Origin: Methylophaga sp.
Lineage (GTDB): Bacteria; Pseudomonadota; Gammaproteobacteria; Nitrosococcales; Methylophagaceae
DNA: 64,000 nucleotides
NCBI RefSeq assembly: GCF_009711715.1
Contig: NZ_VENF01000015.1
Coordinates: 1 to 64,000, forward strand
Direction of reading: 5' to 3'
The notes under the pieces are model-generated. The model ran no database searches, was not told the DNA's origin, and saw only the letters and a list, made by a program, of their open reading frames with translations. Positions within the stretch are counted from its first letter, which is position 1. Each line of letters opens with the position of its first letter. Made by a program: the position numbers and the translations under genes. Below are positions 25,676-36,260 of this stretch, piece after piece.

Positions 25676-25800
25676 CTATCCGCAGATTATGCGATTACAC
25701 AGATTAAAATGTGGTTGCTGAAGGCCGTGTTGTGTAAATAACGCCTGTCATAATTCTCTTTTTAAGAAAAATCTGCGTTTATCTGTGTCACCTGCGATAA
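25676..25800. repeat. Dispersed inverted repeat (copy 2)
   Basis: The intergenic space upstream of the acetolactate-synthase-like gene holds CCGCAGATTATGCGATTACA and a following CAGATT, then, about 60 bp later, AATCTGCGTTTATCTGTGTC and ACCTGCGATA, which run the opposite way. These share words with the copy at 16725. Apart from the terminator at 25841 nothing else is recognised in this 313-bp gap. Confidence 0.55.
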
Positions 25801-25840
25801 AGCAAATCTCTCTGCCTGAGGTTTGATTGAAATCAAAACA

Positions 25841-25866
25841 AAAAAAGGGGCCGAAGCCCCTTTCAG
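25841..25866. terminator. Terminator after gatA
   Basis: AAAGGGGC (25844-25851) pairs with GCCCCTTT (25856-25863) over CGAA, with a run of A upstream, which is a T-tract on the minus strand. It lies just downstream of the gatA stop. Confidence 0.85.
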
Positions 25867-25875
25867 TTTCAGCGT

Positions 25876-27330
25876 TTATTTGAACGCATCCGGCATCCGG
25901 GTGTGCCAGTCACTTTCCTGCTGATATCGGTGTGCCACATTGAGCAGACGCGCTTCATCGAAGTAGTTACCGATGATTTGCAGACCGACCGGCAGACCGT
26001 TAACAAAACCGGCCGGAATCGACATGCCGGGCAAGCCGGCTAGGTTGACGTTGATGGTGTAAATATCTTCCATGTACATTGCAACCGGATCGTCGGTTTT
26101 TTCACCGAAGCGGAACGCTGGGGTCGGCGCAGAAGGCCCCATGATCACATCGACTTCTTCATAGGCCTTGAGGAAGTCATCACGAATCAGGCGGCGGCAC
26201 TGCTGTGCTTTCAGATAATAGGCATCATAGTAACCGGCAGACAGGGCATAGGTGCCGATCATGATGCGTCGCTTCACCTCTTCGCCGAAGCCTTCGCCAC
26301 GGGAACGGGTGTAGAGATCCAGCAGGTCTTTCGGATCCTCAGCGCGGTGGCCGAAACGAACCCCATCCATCCGCGACAGGTTGGAAGAACATTCAGCCGG
26401 TGCCACTACATAGTAGGTCGGTACCGCGAGGTGGGTATTGGGCAGGGTGATTTCTTTCAGCTTGGCGCCCATGGCTTCGTATTGCTTTATTGCCGTTTCC
26501 ACGACTTCAGCGACCTGCGGGTTCAGACCCTCTCCGAAATATTCCTTGGGCAGGCCGATAGTCAGGCCTTCCAGTGAATCATTGAGCGTTGCGGTGTAAT
26601 CGGGCACTTCACGTTCGACGCTGGTGGAATCACGGGGGTCAAAGCCGGCCATCACATTCATCAGAAAGGCGGCATCCTCGGCACTGTTGGCCATGGGGCC
26701 GGCCTGATCCAGACTCGAGGCAAAAGCAATCATGCCGTAACGGGAAATGCGGCCGTAGGTCGGTTTGAGACCGGTGAGGTTGCACAGGGACGAAGGCTGA
26801 CGAATCGAACCGCCGGTATCGGTACCGGTAGCAACCGGGGCGAGACGGGCCGCCATCGCGGCGGCTGAGCCACCGGAAGAACCACCGGGCACACAGTCGG
26901 TGTTCCAGGGATTTTTGACCGGACCGTAATAACTGGTTTCATTGGAAGAGCCCATCGCAAACTCGTCCATATTGGTTTTGCCCAGGGTGACCATGCCGGC
27001 AGCGTCGGTTTTTTCCACTACGGTGGCATCGTATGGCGCGATGAACTTGTCCAGCATTTTCGAGGCACAGCTGGTGCGAACACCTTTGGTACAGAAAATG
27101 TCCTTGTGGGCAAGCGGAATACCAGTCAGCGGTCCGGCTTTTTTATCGGCCAGCAACTTATCCGCCGCTCTGGCCTGTTCCAGTGCCCGGTCTTCGGTGA
27201 CGCTGATAAAGGCGTTCAGATCGCCGTTGTATTGGTTGATGCGGTCCAGATAATGCTGGGTGAGTTCAACGCTGCTGATGTCTCCAGCGTGCAGGGCTGT
27301 CGAGAGTTCCGGGAGAGATTTGTTATGCAT
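25876..27330 (-). CDS. gatA: Asp-tRNA(Asn)/Glu-tRNA(Gln) amidotransferase subunit A
   Basis: GatA is the amidase subunit of GatCAB, which converts misacylated Glu-tRNA(Gln) or Asp-tRNA(Asn) to the correct form. The 484 residues contain the amidase signature [32 protein letters not shown] in full, giving the Ser-cisSer-Lys triad, with the Lys in [11 protein letters not shown]. It is preceded by gatC (20 bp) on the same strand. gatB, usually next in line, is not downstream: a terminator follows. Confidence 0.97.
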   Translation of the reverse strand: MHNKSLPELSTALHAGDISSVELTQHYLDRINQYNGDLNAFISVTEDRALEQARAADKLLADKKAGPLTGIPLAHKDIFCTKGVRTSCASKMLDKFIAPYDATVVEKTDAAGMVTLGKTNMDEFAMGSSNETSYYGPVKNPWNTDCVPGGSSGGSAAAMAARLAPVATGTDTGGSIRQPSSLCNLTGLKPTYGRISRYGMIAFASSLDQAGPMANSAEDAAFLMNVMAGFDPRDSTSVEREVPDYTATLNDSLEGLTIGLPKEYFGEGLNPQVAEVVETAIKQYEAMGAKLKEITLPNTHLAVPTYYVVAPAECSSNLSRMDGVRFGHRAEDPKDLLDLYTRSRGEGFGEEVKRRIMIGTYALSAGYYDAYYLKAQQCRRLIRDDFLKAYEEVDVIMGPSAPTPAFRFGEKTDDPVAMYMEDIYTINVNLAGLPGMSIPAGFVNGLPVGLQIIGNYFDEARLLNVAHRYQQESDWHTRMPDAFK

Positions 27331-27350
27331 GGATGAGCCTGTAGTTCTCT

Positions 27351-27638
27351 TTATTCGATGACCTGGGGAACCAGATAAACACCGGCTTCGGTTTTGGGAG
27401 CGATAGCCAGGAAGGCTTCACGTTGATCGATTTCAGTGACCACATCGGGACGCAGACGTTGATGTGCATCCAGCGGATGAGCCATCGGCAGAATGTCATT
27501 GGTGTCTACCGCGCTCATTTGTTCAACAAGATTGAGAATATTGTTGAGATCCCGTGCATAATGCGGAATGTCATCTTCCTGTATCGAAAGGCGCGCAAGA
27601 TGCGCAATTTTTTCTACATCGTGTTTATCTAAACTCAT
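27351..27638 (-). CDS. gatC: Asp/Glu-tRNA amidotransferase subunit C
   Basis: The 95-residue GatC small subunit holds GatA and GatB together. It shows [17 protein letters not shown], then [31 protein letters not shown] and the C-terminal [18 protein letters not shown] 27638 is preferred over the TTG at 27650. It is divergent from mreB across about 120 bp, an arrangement common in gammaproteobacteria. Confidence 0.95.
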   Translation of the reverse strand: MSLDKHDVEKIAHLARLSIQEDDIPHYARDLNNILNLVEQMSAVDTNDILPMAHPLDAHQRLRPDVVTEIDQREAFLAIAPKTEAGVYLVPQVIE

Positions 27639-27669
27639 CGACAGTTCCAAATGTTAATTGCTTCAATAA

Positions 27670-28806
<1,137 letters not shown>

Positions 28807-28826
28807 TCGCCAGGAAACGTTAGATT

Positions 28827-28866
28827 AAGACCTTTGCAAATGATTTTTGTTTGCGAAGGTCTTTTA
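28827..28866 (+). terminator. Terminator between mreB and mreC
   Basis: AAGACCTTTGCAAA (28827-28840) pairs with TTTGCGAAGGTCTT (28850-28863), a long stem followed by TTTT. It should cut or attenuate transcripts between mreB and mreCD, leaving MreB in excess. Confidence 0.85.
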
Positions 28867-28882
28867 GTTTTGGACGCTAGCC

Positions 28883-29848
28883 ATTAAACCGTTATTTACC
28901 AATACACCGTCACTGAATACCCGGATGATGCTGGCTTTGCTGGCGTCACTGGTGCTGTTTTTTCTTGACTCGCGTCTGGACTATTTCAAGCCGGTTCGCT
29001 CGGCCTTATCCACAGTGGTCTATCCGATTCAGGCAACTGCCTCACTGCCGACCAATTTTGTCGACTGGGCCGGTGATTTTTTTAAGGACCGGGAACAGCT
29101 GCGTGAGCAGATCACGGTCATGAGTGCCACTAACAAGCTGCAAAGTATCCGACTGCAGAAAATGCAGGCTCTGGAGCGGGAAAATATGCGGCTGCGCGAG
29201 TTGCTGGGCTCCTCATTCCGGCTGCAGGAACGGGTACAGGTAGCCGAACTGCTGACAGTGGATCTGGACCCGTTTTCCCAGCAGGTTATTATCGATAAGG
29301 GAAAAAACTACGGTGTGTATGTGGGACAGCCGGTGCTGGATGCCCATGGTGTGATGGGCCAGGTCACCGAGACTTCCCATTTATCCAGTCGTGTTGTCTT
29401 GTTGACTGACCCGAGCCACAGCATTCCGGTACAAATCAACCGGAATGGTCTGAGAGCAGTGGTGACCGGTCGTGGACTGAGTGAAAACCTGCAGATGGAT
29501 TTCCTGCCACATAATGCCGATGTCAGAAAAGGGGATCTGCTGGTCACCTCCGGTCTGGGTGGACGTTTCCCGGTGGGCTATCCGGTAGGAAAGGTGGTCT
29601 CGGTGGATTTTCCGCAGGGCAAGGCTTTTGCTGATATCAAGGTTCAGCCGGCGGCGAATTTGTCGACCAGCCGTGAAGTAATGCTGGTACTACCGGGTGA
29701 AAAAATCCATACCGAGCCTTTACTGGCACCGGCACCGGCGGCGTCAGAAGCGCAAGTAACGGTTACCCCCGTGGCTTCCGGCGCAGAGCCGACGCTGACA
29801 ACACCGCAAAACACGACAGAGGAGGCGGCAGATGGCGACAACCGCTGA
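28883..29848 (+). CDS. mreC: Rod shape-determining protein MreC (probable ATT start)
   Basis: MreC is a bitopic periplasmic scaffold that links MreB to PBP2 and RodA. From ATG 28925 the protein would be 307 residues and begin inside the membrane helix. The 14 codons before it, from ATT 28883, read IKPLFTNTPSLNTR, a match to the cytoplasmic KP.F...PSL..R start of MreC family members. An in-frame TAG at 28865-28867 rules out any further upstream start, and no ATG, GTG or TTG occurs in between, so ATT initiation is likely (321 residues). The TM helix (about 15-32), coiled coil (about 60-100) and beta domains with VIDKGKNYGVYVGQPV, GQVTETSHLSSRVVLLTDPSHSIPVQ and LVTSGLGGRFPVGYPVGKV follow. It overlaps mreD by 17 bp. 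Confidence 0.9.
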   Translation: MKPLFTNTPSLNTRMMLALLASLVLFFLDSRLDYFKPVRSALSTVVYPIQATASLPTNFVDWAGDFFKDREQLREQITVMSATNKLQSIRLQKMQALERENMRLRELLGSSFRLQERVQVAELLTVDLDPFSQQVIIDKGKNYGVYVGQPVLDAHGVMGQVTETSHLSSRVVLLTDPSHSIPVQINRNGLRAVVTGRGLSENLQMDFLPHNADVRKGDLLVTSGLGGRFPVGYPVGKVVSVDFPQGKAFADIKVQPAANLSTSREVMLVLPGEKIHTEPLLAPAPAASEAQVTVTPVASGAEPTLTTPQNTTEEAADGDNR

Positions 29849-30311
29849 ATCCAGAAATGGTTTTGTGATTGTGATTACCCTGATTATTGCCATGCTGCTG
29901 ATGCTGGTACCGTTGCCCGATACGGCCCGTTTTTTCCGTCCGGAGTGGGTGGTGATGACCCTGATTTACTGGGCGATGGCACTGCCTCACCGGGTCAGCA
30001 TTGGCATCGGCTGGCTGACCGGTTTGCTGATGGATGCAATGATGGGCACGACACTGGGGATTATGGCATTCAGCTACGCACTGGCCGTTTATCTCATTGC
30101 CCGCTTTCATCTGCAACTTCGACAATATCCGCTGTGGCAACAGGCGCTGACAATCTTTTCAGTGGTGTTGCTGGTGCATCTGGTTGCTATTCTGGCGGCG
30201 GGGCCGGATATTGACTGGCTCATCTGGATGCCCGTGATAACCAGTACTTTGATGTGGCCGGTGATGTATGCCGTGCTGCGTAAGATCCGCCGTACATTCC
30301 AGGTTAGTTAA
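29832..30311 (+). CDS. mreD: Rod shape-determining protein MreD
   Basis: MreD is an inner-membrane partner of MreC in the elongasome. The 159 residues form about five helices, with the family blocks RPEWVVMTLIYWAMALPHRVSIGIGWLTGLLMDAM and LGIMAFSYALAVYLIARFHLQLRQYPLWQQ. Its ATG lies 17 bp inside the end of mreC in a different frame, with a GGAGG site. mrdA follows after 5 bp. Confidence 0.97.
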   Translation: MATTAESRNGFVIVITLIIAMLLMLVPLPDTARFFRPEWVVMTLIYWAMALPHRVSIGIGWLTGLLMDAMMGTTLGIMAFSYALAVYLIARFHLQLRQYPLWQQALTIFSVVLLVHLVAILAAGPDIDWLIWMPVITSTLMWPVMYAVLRKIRRTFQVS

Positions 30312-30316
30312 TATTT

Positions 30317-32185
30317 ATGTCCTCACGCTTCACGCTGAAAGACCATTTCCGTGAAAGCCGCTTAATCAACGGCCGATTGCTGGTGGCTGCACTGATTTCC
30401 ATTCTGGTTTTCAGTGTGGTGGTGGTCAGGCTGGTGGTGCTGCAGGTGTTTGAATATGAACACTTTGACTCTCTGTCGAACCGCAACCGCGTCGATATAG
30501 AACCGCTGCCGCCACAACGGGGCCTGATCTACGATCGCAATGGCGTCCTGATTGCCGAAAATATCCCGACTTTCAGCCTGGAAATGGTGCCTGAAAAGGT
30601 AACTGATGTGGATGCCACACTCAGTGAGCTTGCCAAGCTGGTAGCGCTGACAGAAGAGGATATCACCGACTTTCGGGATCGTCTGCAACGTCACCGCCGT
30701 TTTCAGCAAGTCGTCATTAGACAACGGCTGACCGAAGAAGAGGTCGCCCGTTTTTCTGCTAACCGCTACCGCTTTCCCGGTGTCGATATTCAGGGTCGCC
30801 TGATACGACATTATCCGCAGGGCAATCTGTTTGCGCATGCGGTGGGATATGTAGGCCGAATCAATGAACGTGAATTACAGATCATCGATCAGCAGGACTA
30901 CAAGGGCACTTTGCAGATTGGCAAGACCGGGGTGGAGAAAGAGTACGAAGATATTCTGCATGGCGAAGTCGGTTATCGCCAGGTCGAAACCAATGTGCAG
31001 GGTCGTATCGTACGTGAACTGATGTCTGTATCGTCGCACTCCGGTGACGATCTGTTTCTGAATCTCGATATCAACCTGCAGCGTGTAGCCAGTGAGTCGC
31101 TGACAGACTACAACGGCTCGATTGTTGCCATGGACCCCCGCACCGGCGGTGTGCTGGCACTGGTCAGTAAGCCGGATTTTGATCCCAACCTGTTTGTGTC
31201 GGGCATCAGCAGTAAAGATTATGCCGAGCTCAGAGACTCTCCTGACCGTCCGCTTTATGATCGGGCGCTGCGGGGCAGTTATCCCCCCGGCTCTACCCTG
31301 AAACCGTTTGTCGCGCTGGCCGGACTGGAACTGGGCGTGGTCACAGAACATTCGAAAACCTATTGTCCGGGCTGGTATACCTTACCGGGCCATGATCACC
31401 GTTATCGCTGCTGGAAACATCAAGGTCACGGCATGATGGATATGAATGATGCAGTTTCCCAGTCCTGTGACGTCTACTTCTACGACCTGGCGCATACGCT
31501 GGGTATTGACCGTCTGCATCATTTCCTCGATCTGTTCGGTTTTGGTCATGAAACAGGCATTGATATTCCCAGCGAAAGCAGCGGTTTGTCACCATCCAGA
31601 GAATGGAAACGGGCCAGCCGTAACCAGGCATGGTTCCCCGGTGAAACACTGATATCCGGTATCGGCCAGGGCTTTAATCAGACTACGCCGATTCAACTCG
31701 CCCATGCTACCTCGACGCTGGCCATGCGCGGCGTGATGCAGGAACCCCAGGTAGTCCGCGCCAGTCGTAAAGCAGGACAAGACGAGATGGAGCTGCGCGG
31801 CAATGAACGCATCAACAGTCTGCCGATGCAGAACAGTCAGCACTGGGAAGCAGTGGTAGACTCTATGGTCGAGGTGATTCATGGTGCCCGGGGAACTGCC
31901 AGACATGTCGGTGAGGACATGCCGTTCCAGATCGCCGGCAAGACCGGGACCGCGCAGGTTTTCGGTATCGCTCAGGACGAGAAATACGACGCGGAAACGC
32001 TGGAAAGAAAGCTGCATGATCATGCTTTGTTTATTGCCTTTGCCCCGGCCGACAAGCCTGAGTTTGTGGTGGCGGTAGTGGTCGAAAACGGCGGCAGTGG
32101 CAGCAAAACTGCTGCCCCCATAGCACGCAAGATGATGATTGAACATTTCGGATTGGAACTGGATGAACCACAGCCTGATCAGTGA
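30317..32185 (+). CDS. mrdA: Penicillin-binding protein 2 (elongation transpeptidase)
   Basis: PBP2 is the class B transpeptidase that cross-links peptidoglycan during cell elongation with RodA. The 622 residues have an N-terminal anchor (about 22-44), the pedestal domain with RNRVDIEPLPPQRGLIYDRNG, and the transpeptidase motifs STLK (326-329), SCD (383-385) and KTGTAQ (542-547). The length fits E. coli PBP2 (633). It lies 5 bp after mreD and overlaps rodA by 23 bp. It is a main target of mecillinam and of some carbapenems. Confidence 0.98.
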   Translation: MSSRFTLKDHFRESRLINGRLLVAALISILVFSVVVVRLVVLQVFEYEHFDSLSNRNRVDIEPLPPQRGLIYDRNGVLIAENIPTFSLEMVPEKVTDVDATLSELAKLVALTEEDITDFRDRLQRHRRFQQVVIRQRLTEEEVARFSANRYRFPGVDIQGRLIRHYPQGNLFAHAVGYVGRINERELQIIDQQDYKGTLQIGKTGVEKEYEDILHGEVGYRQVETNVQGRIVRELMSVSSHSGDDLFLNLDINLQRVASESLTDYNGSIVAMDPRTGGVLALVSKPDFDPNLFVSGISSKDYAELRDSPDRPLYDRALRGSYPPGSTLKPFVALAGLELGVVTEHSKTYCPGWYTLPGHDHRYRCWKHQGHGMMDMNDAVSQSCDVYFYDLAHTLGIDRLHHFLDLFGFGHETGIDIPSESSGLSPSREWKRASRNQAWFPGETLISGIGQGFNQTTPIQLAHATSTLAMRGVMQEPQVVRASRKAGQDEMELRGNERINSLPMQNSQHWEAVVDSMVEVIHGARGTARHVGEDMPFQIAGKTGTAQVFGIAQDEKYDAETLERKLHDHALFIAFAPADKPEFVVAVVVENGGSGSKTAAPIARKMMIEHFGLELDEPQPDQ

Positions 32186-33296
32186 CAGACCTCAGCGACA
32201 ATCCTGGCAGCCAGGCAGGCTGTTTCAGTTGTTGCATATCGACGCCATGCTGTTATTCGGCTTGCTGTTGCTGCTTGGCGTCGGGCTGATGATGCTCTAT
32301 AGCGCCAGTGGTCAGGATAGCAGTCTGATAATTCGCCAACTGGTGAGACTCGGCGTTGCTCTGGGTGCAATGCTGGTGGTAGCCCAGATTCATCCTGACA
32401 GGATGCGTGACAGTGCCTACTGGCTGTATGCTTTTGGTCTGATATTGCTGGTCGCGGTGTTGCTGTTTGGTCATGAAGGTAAAGGCGCGCAGCGCTGGCT
32501 TAACCTGGGTTTTTTCCGGTTTCAGCCCTCCGAGATTATCAAGCTGGCGGTGCCGATTCTGGTGGCAGCGTTTCTCGCTGAGCGGCCCCTGCCGCCCTCA
32601 GTTTTGCGGCTACTCACCAGCCTGGTTTTGATTGGCCTGCCGGCATTTCTGATTGCTAAACAACCGGATCTGGGTACCGCTATTCTGATTGCCAGTTCCG
32701 GTTTGATCGTCCTGTTCCTGGCTGGTATCAGCTGGAAACTGATTATCGGTTTTATCAGTGCCTGCGCGGCGGCGGCACCGGTGCTCTGGTATTTCATGCA
32801 TGACTACCAGCGGCGGCGGGTGTTGACCTTTCTGAATCCGGAAAACGATCCCCTGGGTGCGGGGTATCATATTATTCAGTCCAAGATTGCCATCGGTTCC
32901 GGTGGTACTTTCGGCCAGGGCTGGCTGCAAGGCTCGCAGTCCCATCTGGAGTTTCTGCCGGAGCGCTCGACTGACTTTATTTTTGCCGTGATTGCCGAAG
33001 AGTTTGGCCTGGCCGGCGCGGCCCTCCTGCTGTGTTTGTATCTGCTGATAGCGGGCCGTGGCTTGTTTATTGCCAGTCAGGCGCAAAGCAGCTTTTCGCG
33101 TCTGCTGGCGGGTAGTATTTCGATTACCTTCCTGGTTTATGTGTTTGTTAATGTCGGTATGGTTACCGGCTTGTTACCTGTGGTCGGGGTGCCCCTGCCG
33201 CTGGTGAGTTATGGTGGCACCTCCATGGTGACCTTGCTCGCCGGCTTCGGTATCCTGATGTCAATTCATACTCACCGAAGGATGATGTCGCCGTGA
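32163..33296 (+). CDS. rodA: Rod shape-determining peptidoglycan polymerase RodA
   Basis: RodA is the SEDS glycosyltransferase of the elongasome that polymerises lipid II. The 377-residue protein has about ten membrane helices and the family signature DFIFAVIAEEFGLAGA, plus PSEIIKLAVPI and AIGSGGTFGQGW. The C-terminal VVGVPLPLVSYGGTSM is intact. ATG 32163, 23 bp inside the mrdA gene and preceded by GGAACTGG, is preferred over TTG 32139. The stop overlaps the mltB start by four bases. Confidence 0.97.
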   Translation: MNHSLISDRPQRQSWQPGRLFQLLHIDAMLLFGLLLLLGVGLMMLYSASGQDSSLIIRQLVRLGVALGAMLVVAQIHPDRMRDSAYWLYAFGLILLVAVLLFGHEGKGAQRWLNLGFFRFQPSEIIKLAVPILVAAFLAERPLPPSVLRLLTSLVLIGLPAFLIAKQPDLGTAILIASSGLIVLFLAGISWKLIIGFISACAAAAPVLWYFMHDYQRRRVLTFLNPENDPLGAGYHIIQSKIAIGSGGTFGQGWLQGSQSHLEFLPERSTDFIFAVIAEEFGLAGAALLLCLYLLIAGRGLFIASQAQSSFSRLLAGSISITFLVYVFVNVGMVTGLLPVVGVPLPLVSYGGTSMVTLLAGFGILMSIHTHRRMMSP

Positions 33297-34273
33297 AACA
33301 TTTAGTGTTCAGTAGTGCCTTGTTGTGTCTGACTTCCCTGCCTGTGATGGCAAACCCGGACTTGCCGGACTTGCCACAGTTTATCGACAAAATGGTGACT
33401 GAACATGGTTTTAATGAGGCCGAACTGGAACAGGTTTTTGCCGAAGTTGAAGTCAAAGACAGTATTCTCAAAGCCATCTCCAGGCCGGCTGAAAAGAGCA
33501 AACCCTGGTACGAGTACCGTGATATTTTCCTGACCGGGTCCCGGATTGCCGGCGGTGTCGAGTTCTGGGAAGAGCACAAGGAAGCATTAGCCCAGGCTGA
33601 GCAGAAGTATGGCGTGCCGGCAGAAATCATCGTTTCGATTCTGGGAGTGGAAACCCGCTACGGTGGTAATGTTGGCAGCTACCGGGTGATCGATGCCTTG
33701 TCTACACTGGCGTTTCGCTATCCACCGCGCAGCCCGTTTTTTACCAGTGAACTGGAAAATTTCCTGATTCTGACCCGTGAGGAAGAGATATCACAACTGG
33801 AACCAGTGGGCTCTTATGCCGGTGCAATGGGACTGGGACAGTTCATGCCCAGCAGCTATCGCGCCTATGCCGTGGACTTTGATGAGGACGGACATCGTGA
33901 TATCTGGACCAATCCCACCGATGCTATCGGCAGTATTGCCAATTATCTGTCCGTGCATGGCTGGGTACCCGGCGAGAGTATTGTGCATCCCACTGAGCTC
34001 GATGCCACACTGCCGGAAGCAATCAACGGCACAGACCTGAAGCCGGCGTTCAGCCGGGAACAACTGGCTGCTGCCGGTTTCTCACTGGCGCAACTGCCAG
34101 CCGGCAATGATCCCCTTTCGGTGATCGCGCTGACTCAGCCGGATGGAGAGGAATACTGGCTCGGTCGGCAGAACTTTTATGCCATCACCCGCTATAATCA
34201 CAGTCGTATGTATGCCATGGCTGTGGTGCAGCTGGCGGAGGCAATCCGACAACAATTTGGTGAGTTGCAATGA
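33293..34273 (+). CDS. mltB: Membrane-bound lytic murein transglycosylase B
   Basis: MltB cleaves the glycan strand of peptidoglycan with formation of 1,6-anhydro-muramic acid. The 326-residue precursor starts at GTG and has a signal peptide (about 1-19, ending PVMANP) without the lipobox cysteine of E. coli MltB, so it is probably soluble and periplasmic. Catalytic Glu is in SILGVETRYGGNVGSYRVIDAL. The YAGAMGLGQFMPSSYRAYAVDFDEDGHRDIW block is conserved. The stop overlaps the rlpA start by four bases. Confidence 0.93.
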   Translation: MKHLVFSSALLCLTSLPVMANPDLPDLPQFIDKMVTEHGFNEAELEQVFAEVEVKDSILKAISRPAEKSKPWYEYRDIFLTGSRIAGGVEFWEEHKEALAQAEQKYGVPAEIIVSILGVETRYGGNVGSYRVIDALSTLAFRYPPRSPFFTSELENFLILTREEEISQLEPVGSYAGAMGLGQFMPSSYRAYAVDFDEDGHRDIWTNPTDAIGSIANYLSVHGWVPGESIVHPTELDATLPEAINGTDLKPAFSREQLAAAGFSLAQLPAGNDPLSVIALTQPDGEEYWLGRQNFYAITRYNHSRMYAMAVVQLAEAIRQQFGELQ

Positions 34274-35085
34274 CCTGTTCAGTTTTCTGGCGGAGAGCAG
34301 CGCTGGCGCTGACTTATCTGCTGTTGATTTCCTGCGGTGGCGTGTCTGAAAAAGATGGCGCGCCAGGAAAGGTGCCTGACATCAGTCAGATACCGGATGC
34401 CGTTCCCAAGGCTGAACCGCGCAGCAAGTACGGTAATCCCACCCAGTATGAAGTGTTCGGCAAGCGTTATTACACGCTGACCAGCGCTGATGGCTACCGC
34501 GAGAAGGGAATCGCGTCCTGGTATGGCACCAAGTTTCATGGTCGCCGCACGTCCAGCGGTGAAATCTATGACATGTACGAAATGACAGCGGCGCATAAGA
34601 CATTGCCGCTACCCAGCTACGTTGAAGTGACTAATCTTGAGAATGGCCGCAATGTCATCGTCAAAGTTAATGATCGCGGACCATTTCACGACAATCGCCT
34701 GATTGATTTATCATATAGCGCTGCAACCAAACTGGGCATCGTCTCCAAAGGTACCGGTTTGGTGGAGGTCAGAGCTATCACGCCGGGCAAAGCACAGAAA
34801 ACGGTGACTTCGGTTGAGCGGGATGCTCAGCCGGTAAAGTCCTCTGGCTCAGCCGCGATGTTTTTGCAAGTTGGGGCATTTAGCACCCTCAATCGCGCTG
34901 AGCAGGTAAAATTACGCTTGCAGCAGGATATCCCAGACAGCATCTCCATCATGCCGATGGATGGTGCCCAGGGCACCCTGTATCGGGTCAGAGTCGGCCC
35001 GCTAGCCAGTGTCGCAGACGGGGATCATCTCGCTGCCAGACTGGTCGGACTCGGCTTTCGCGACAGCCATATCGTCGTCGATTAA
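34270..35085 (+). CDS. rlpA: RlpA family septal-ring lytic transglycosylase
   Basis: RlpA is an outer-membrane lipoprotein that trims denuded glycan strands. The 271 residues show a lipobox (LLISC, about residues 18-22), a double-psi beta-barrel (GIASWYGTKFHGRRTSSGEIYDM, HKTLPLPSYVEVTNLENGR, VKVNDRGPFHDNRLIDLS), and a C-terminal SPOR domain (about 195-271, MFLQVGAFSTLNRAEQVKLRL). The GVSEKDG linker after the cysteine is typical. It starts on the overlap with mltB and ends 23 bp before dacA. Confidence 0.96.
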   Translation: MTCSVFWRRAALALTYLLLISCGGVSEKDGAPGKVPDISQIPDAVPKAEPRSKYGNPTQYEVFGKRYYTLTSADGYREKGIASWYGTKFHGRRTSSGEIYDMYEMTAAHKTLPLPSYVEVTNLENGRNVIVKVNDRGPFHDNRLIDLSYSAATKLGIVSKGTGLVEVRAITPGKAQKTVTSVERDAQPVKSSGSAAMFLQVGAFSTLNRAEQVKLRLQQDIPDSISIMPMDGAQGTLYRVRVGPLASVADGDHLAARLVGLGFRDSHIVVD

Positions 35086-35108
35086 TCTTTATTTCCTGAG
35101 AGTTCATC

Positions 35109-36257
35109 ATGCTGAAAAACACGAAAGTTGTTTTATTTGTTCTGTTCCTGACCGCTTTTGTTTCGGTTCAGGCGGGCGTGGTTGCGCCCAAACCGTCAGC
35201 ACCGGCGGTAGCGGCCAAAGCCCACATCCTGATTGATTATGACAGTGGGAAGGTGCTGGCTGCCGAGAATCCGGATCAAAAACTGCCGCCGGCCAGTATC
35301 ACCAAATTAATGACTTCCTATGTGGTTTCGCATGAACTGCACGCCGGCAATATTTCGCTTGAAGATGAAGTGCTGATAAGTGAAAAAGCCTGGCGCATGA
35401 TTGGCTCTCGCAGCTTTATCAAAGTCAACACCAAAGTCTCGGTGGAAGCGTTGCTGCGGGGCATGATTGTGCAGTCAGGTAATGATGCTGCTGTGGCCCT
35501 GGCAGAGCATATTGCCGGCAGTGAAGAGGTTTTTGCGCAGATGATGAACCAGTACGCGCAGCAACTGGGCATGACTAACACCAACTATGTGAACTCGACC
35601 GGTCTGCCGGACCCCGATCATTACACCACGGCACGTGATATTGCGACGCTGTCAGCGGCCTTGATCCGCGATTTTCCCGAGCATTACGAATGGTACGCAG
35701 AAAAAGAATACACCTATAACGACATTACTCAGCACAACCGCAACAAGCTGCTGTGGCGGGACAACAGCGTCGACGGTCTGAAAACCGGTCATACCGAAGA
35801 AGCCGGTTACTGTCTGGCGGCTTCCGCCAAACGCGGCGATATGCGTCTGGTTTCGGTGGTACTCGGTACGCGTAGTGAAAATGCCCGTGCCCAGGAAACT
35901 CAGAAATTATTGAACTATGGTTTCCGTTTCTTTGAAACACATCAGCTCTACCAGGCCAATACCAGCATCACCAATACCAAGGTCTGGAAAGGGGCGAAGG
36001 ATCAGCTGGCACTGGGTCTGGCGCAAAGCCTGTCGGTCACCGTCCCTCGTGGTCAGTATGATGATTTGTCAGCCAGCACCAATATCCAGCAACCGGTGAT
36101 TGCCCCGGTTGAGGCTGGTGTTCAACTGGGTGAAGTCGAAATCCGTCTGGGAGAAGAAGTGGTCGCAAAACAACCACTGGTCGCTTTGACCGCTGTCGAG
36201 CAGGGCAGTTGGTGGCGTCGCCTGATTGATCATATTCTGCTGTGGATCTGGGGCTAG
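35109..36257 (+). CDS. dacA: D-alanyl-D-alanine carboxypeptidase (PBP5/6 type)
   Basis: This low-molecular-mass PBP removes terminal D-alanine from pentapeptides. The 382 residues have a signal peptide (about 1-22), the active-site motifs SITK (63-66), SGN (123-125) and KTG (225-227, in LKTGHTEEAGYC) and a C-terminal domain ending in an amphipathic anchor (WWRRLIDHILLWIWG) that binds the inner membrane. The gene sits between rlpA and a D-amino-acid transaminase (3 bp downstream). Confidence 0.96.
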   Translation: MLKNTKVVLFVLFLTAFVSVQAGVVAPKPSAPAVAAKAHILIDYDSGKVLAAENPDQKLPPASITKLMTSYVVSHELHAGNISLEDEVLISEKAWRMIGSRSFIKVNTKVSVEALLRGMIVQSGNDAAVALAEHIAGSEEVFAQMMNQYAQQLGMTNTNYVNSTGLPDPDHYTTARDIATLSAALIRDFPEHYEWYAEKEYTYNDITQHNRNKLLWRDNSVDGLKTGHTEEAGYCLAASAKRGDMRLVSVVLGTRSENARAQETQKLLNYGFRFFETHQLYQANTSITNTKVWKGAKDQLALGLAQSLSVTVPRGQYDDLSASTNIQQPVIAPVEAGVQLGEVEIRLGEEVVAKQPLVALTAVEQGSWWRRLIDHILLWIWG

Positions 36258-36260
36258 CAA

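Noticed and set aside
28925..29848. mreC as a gene truncated at its 5' end by a deletion
   Set aside because: The 14 codons before the ATG are in frame and match the family N-terminus, so no coding sequence is lost; only the initiator is unusual.
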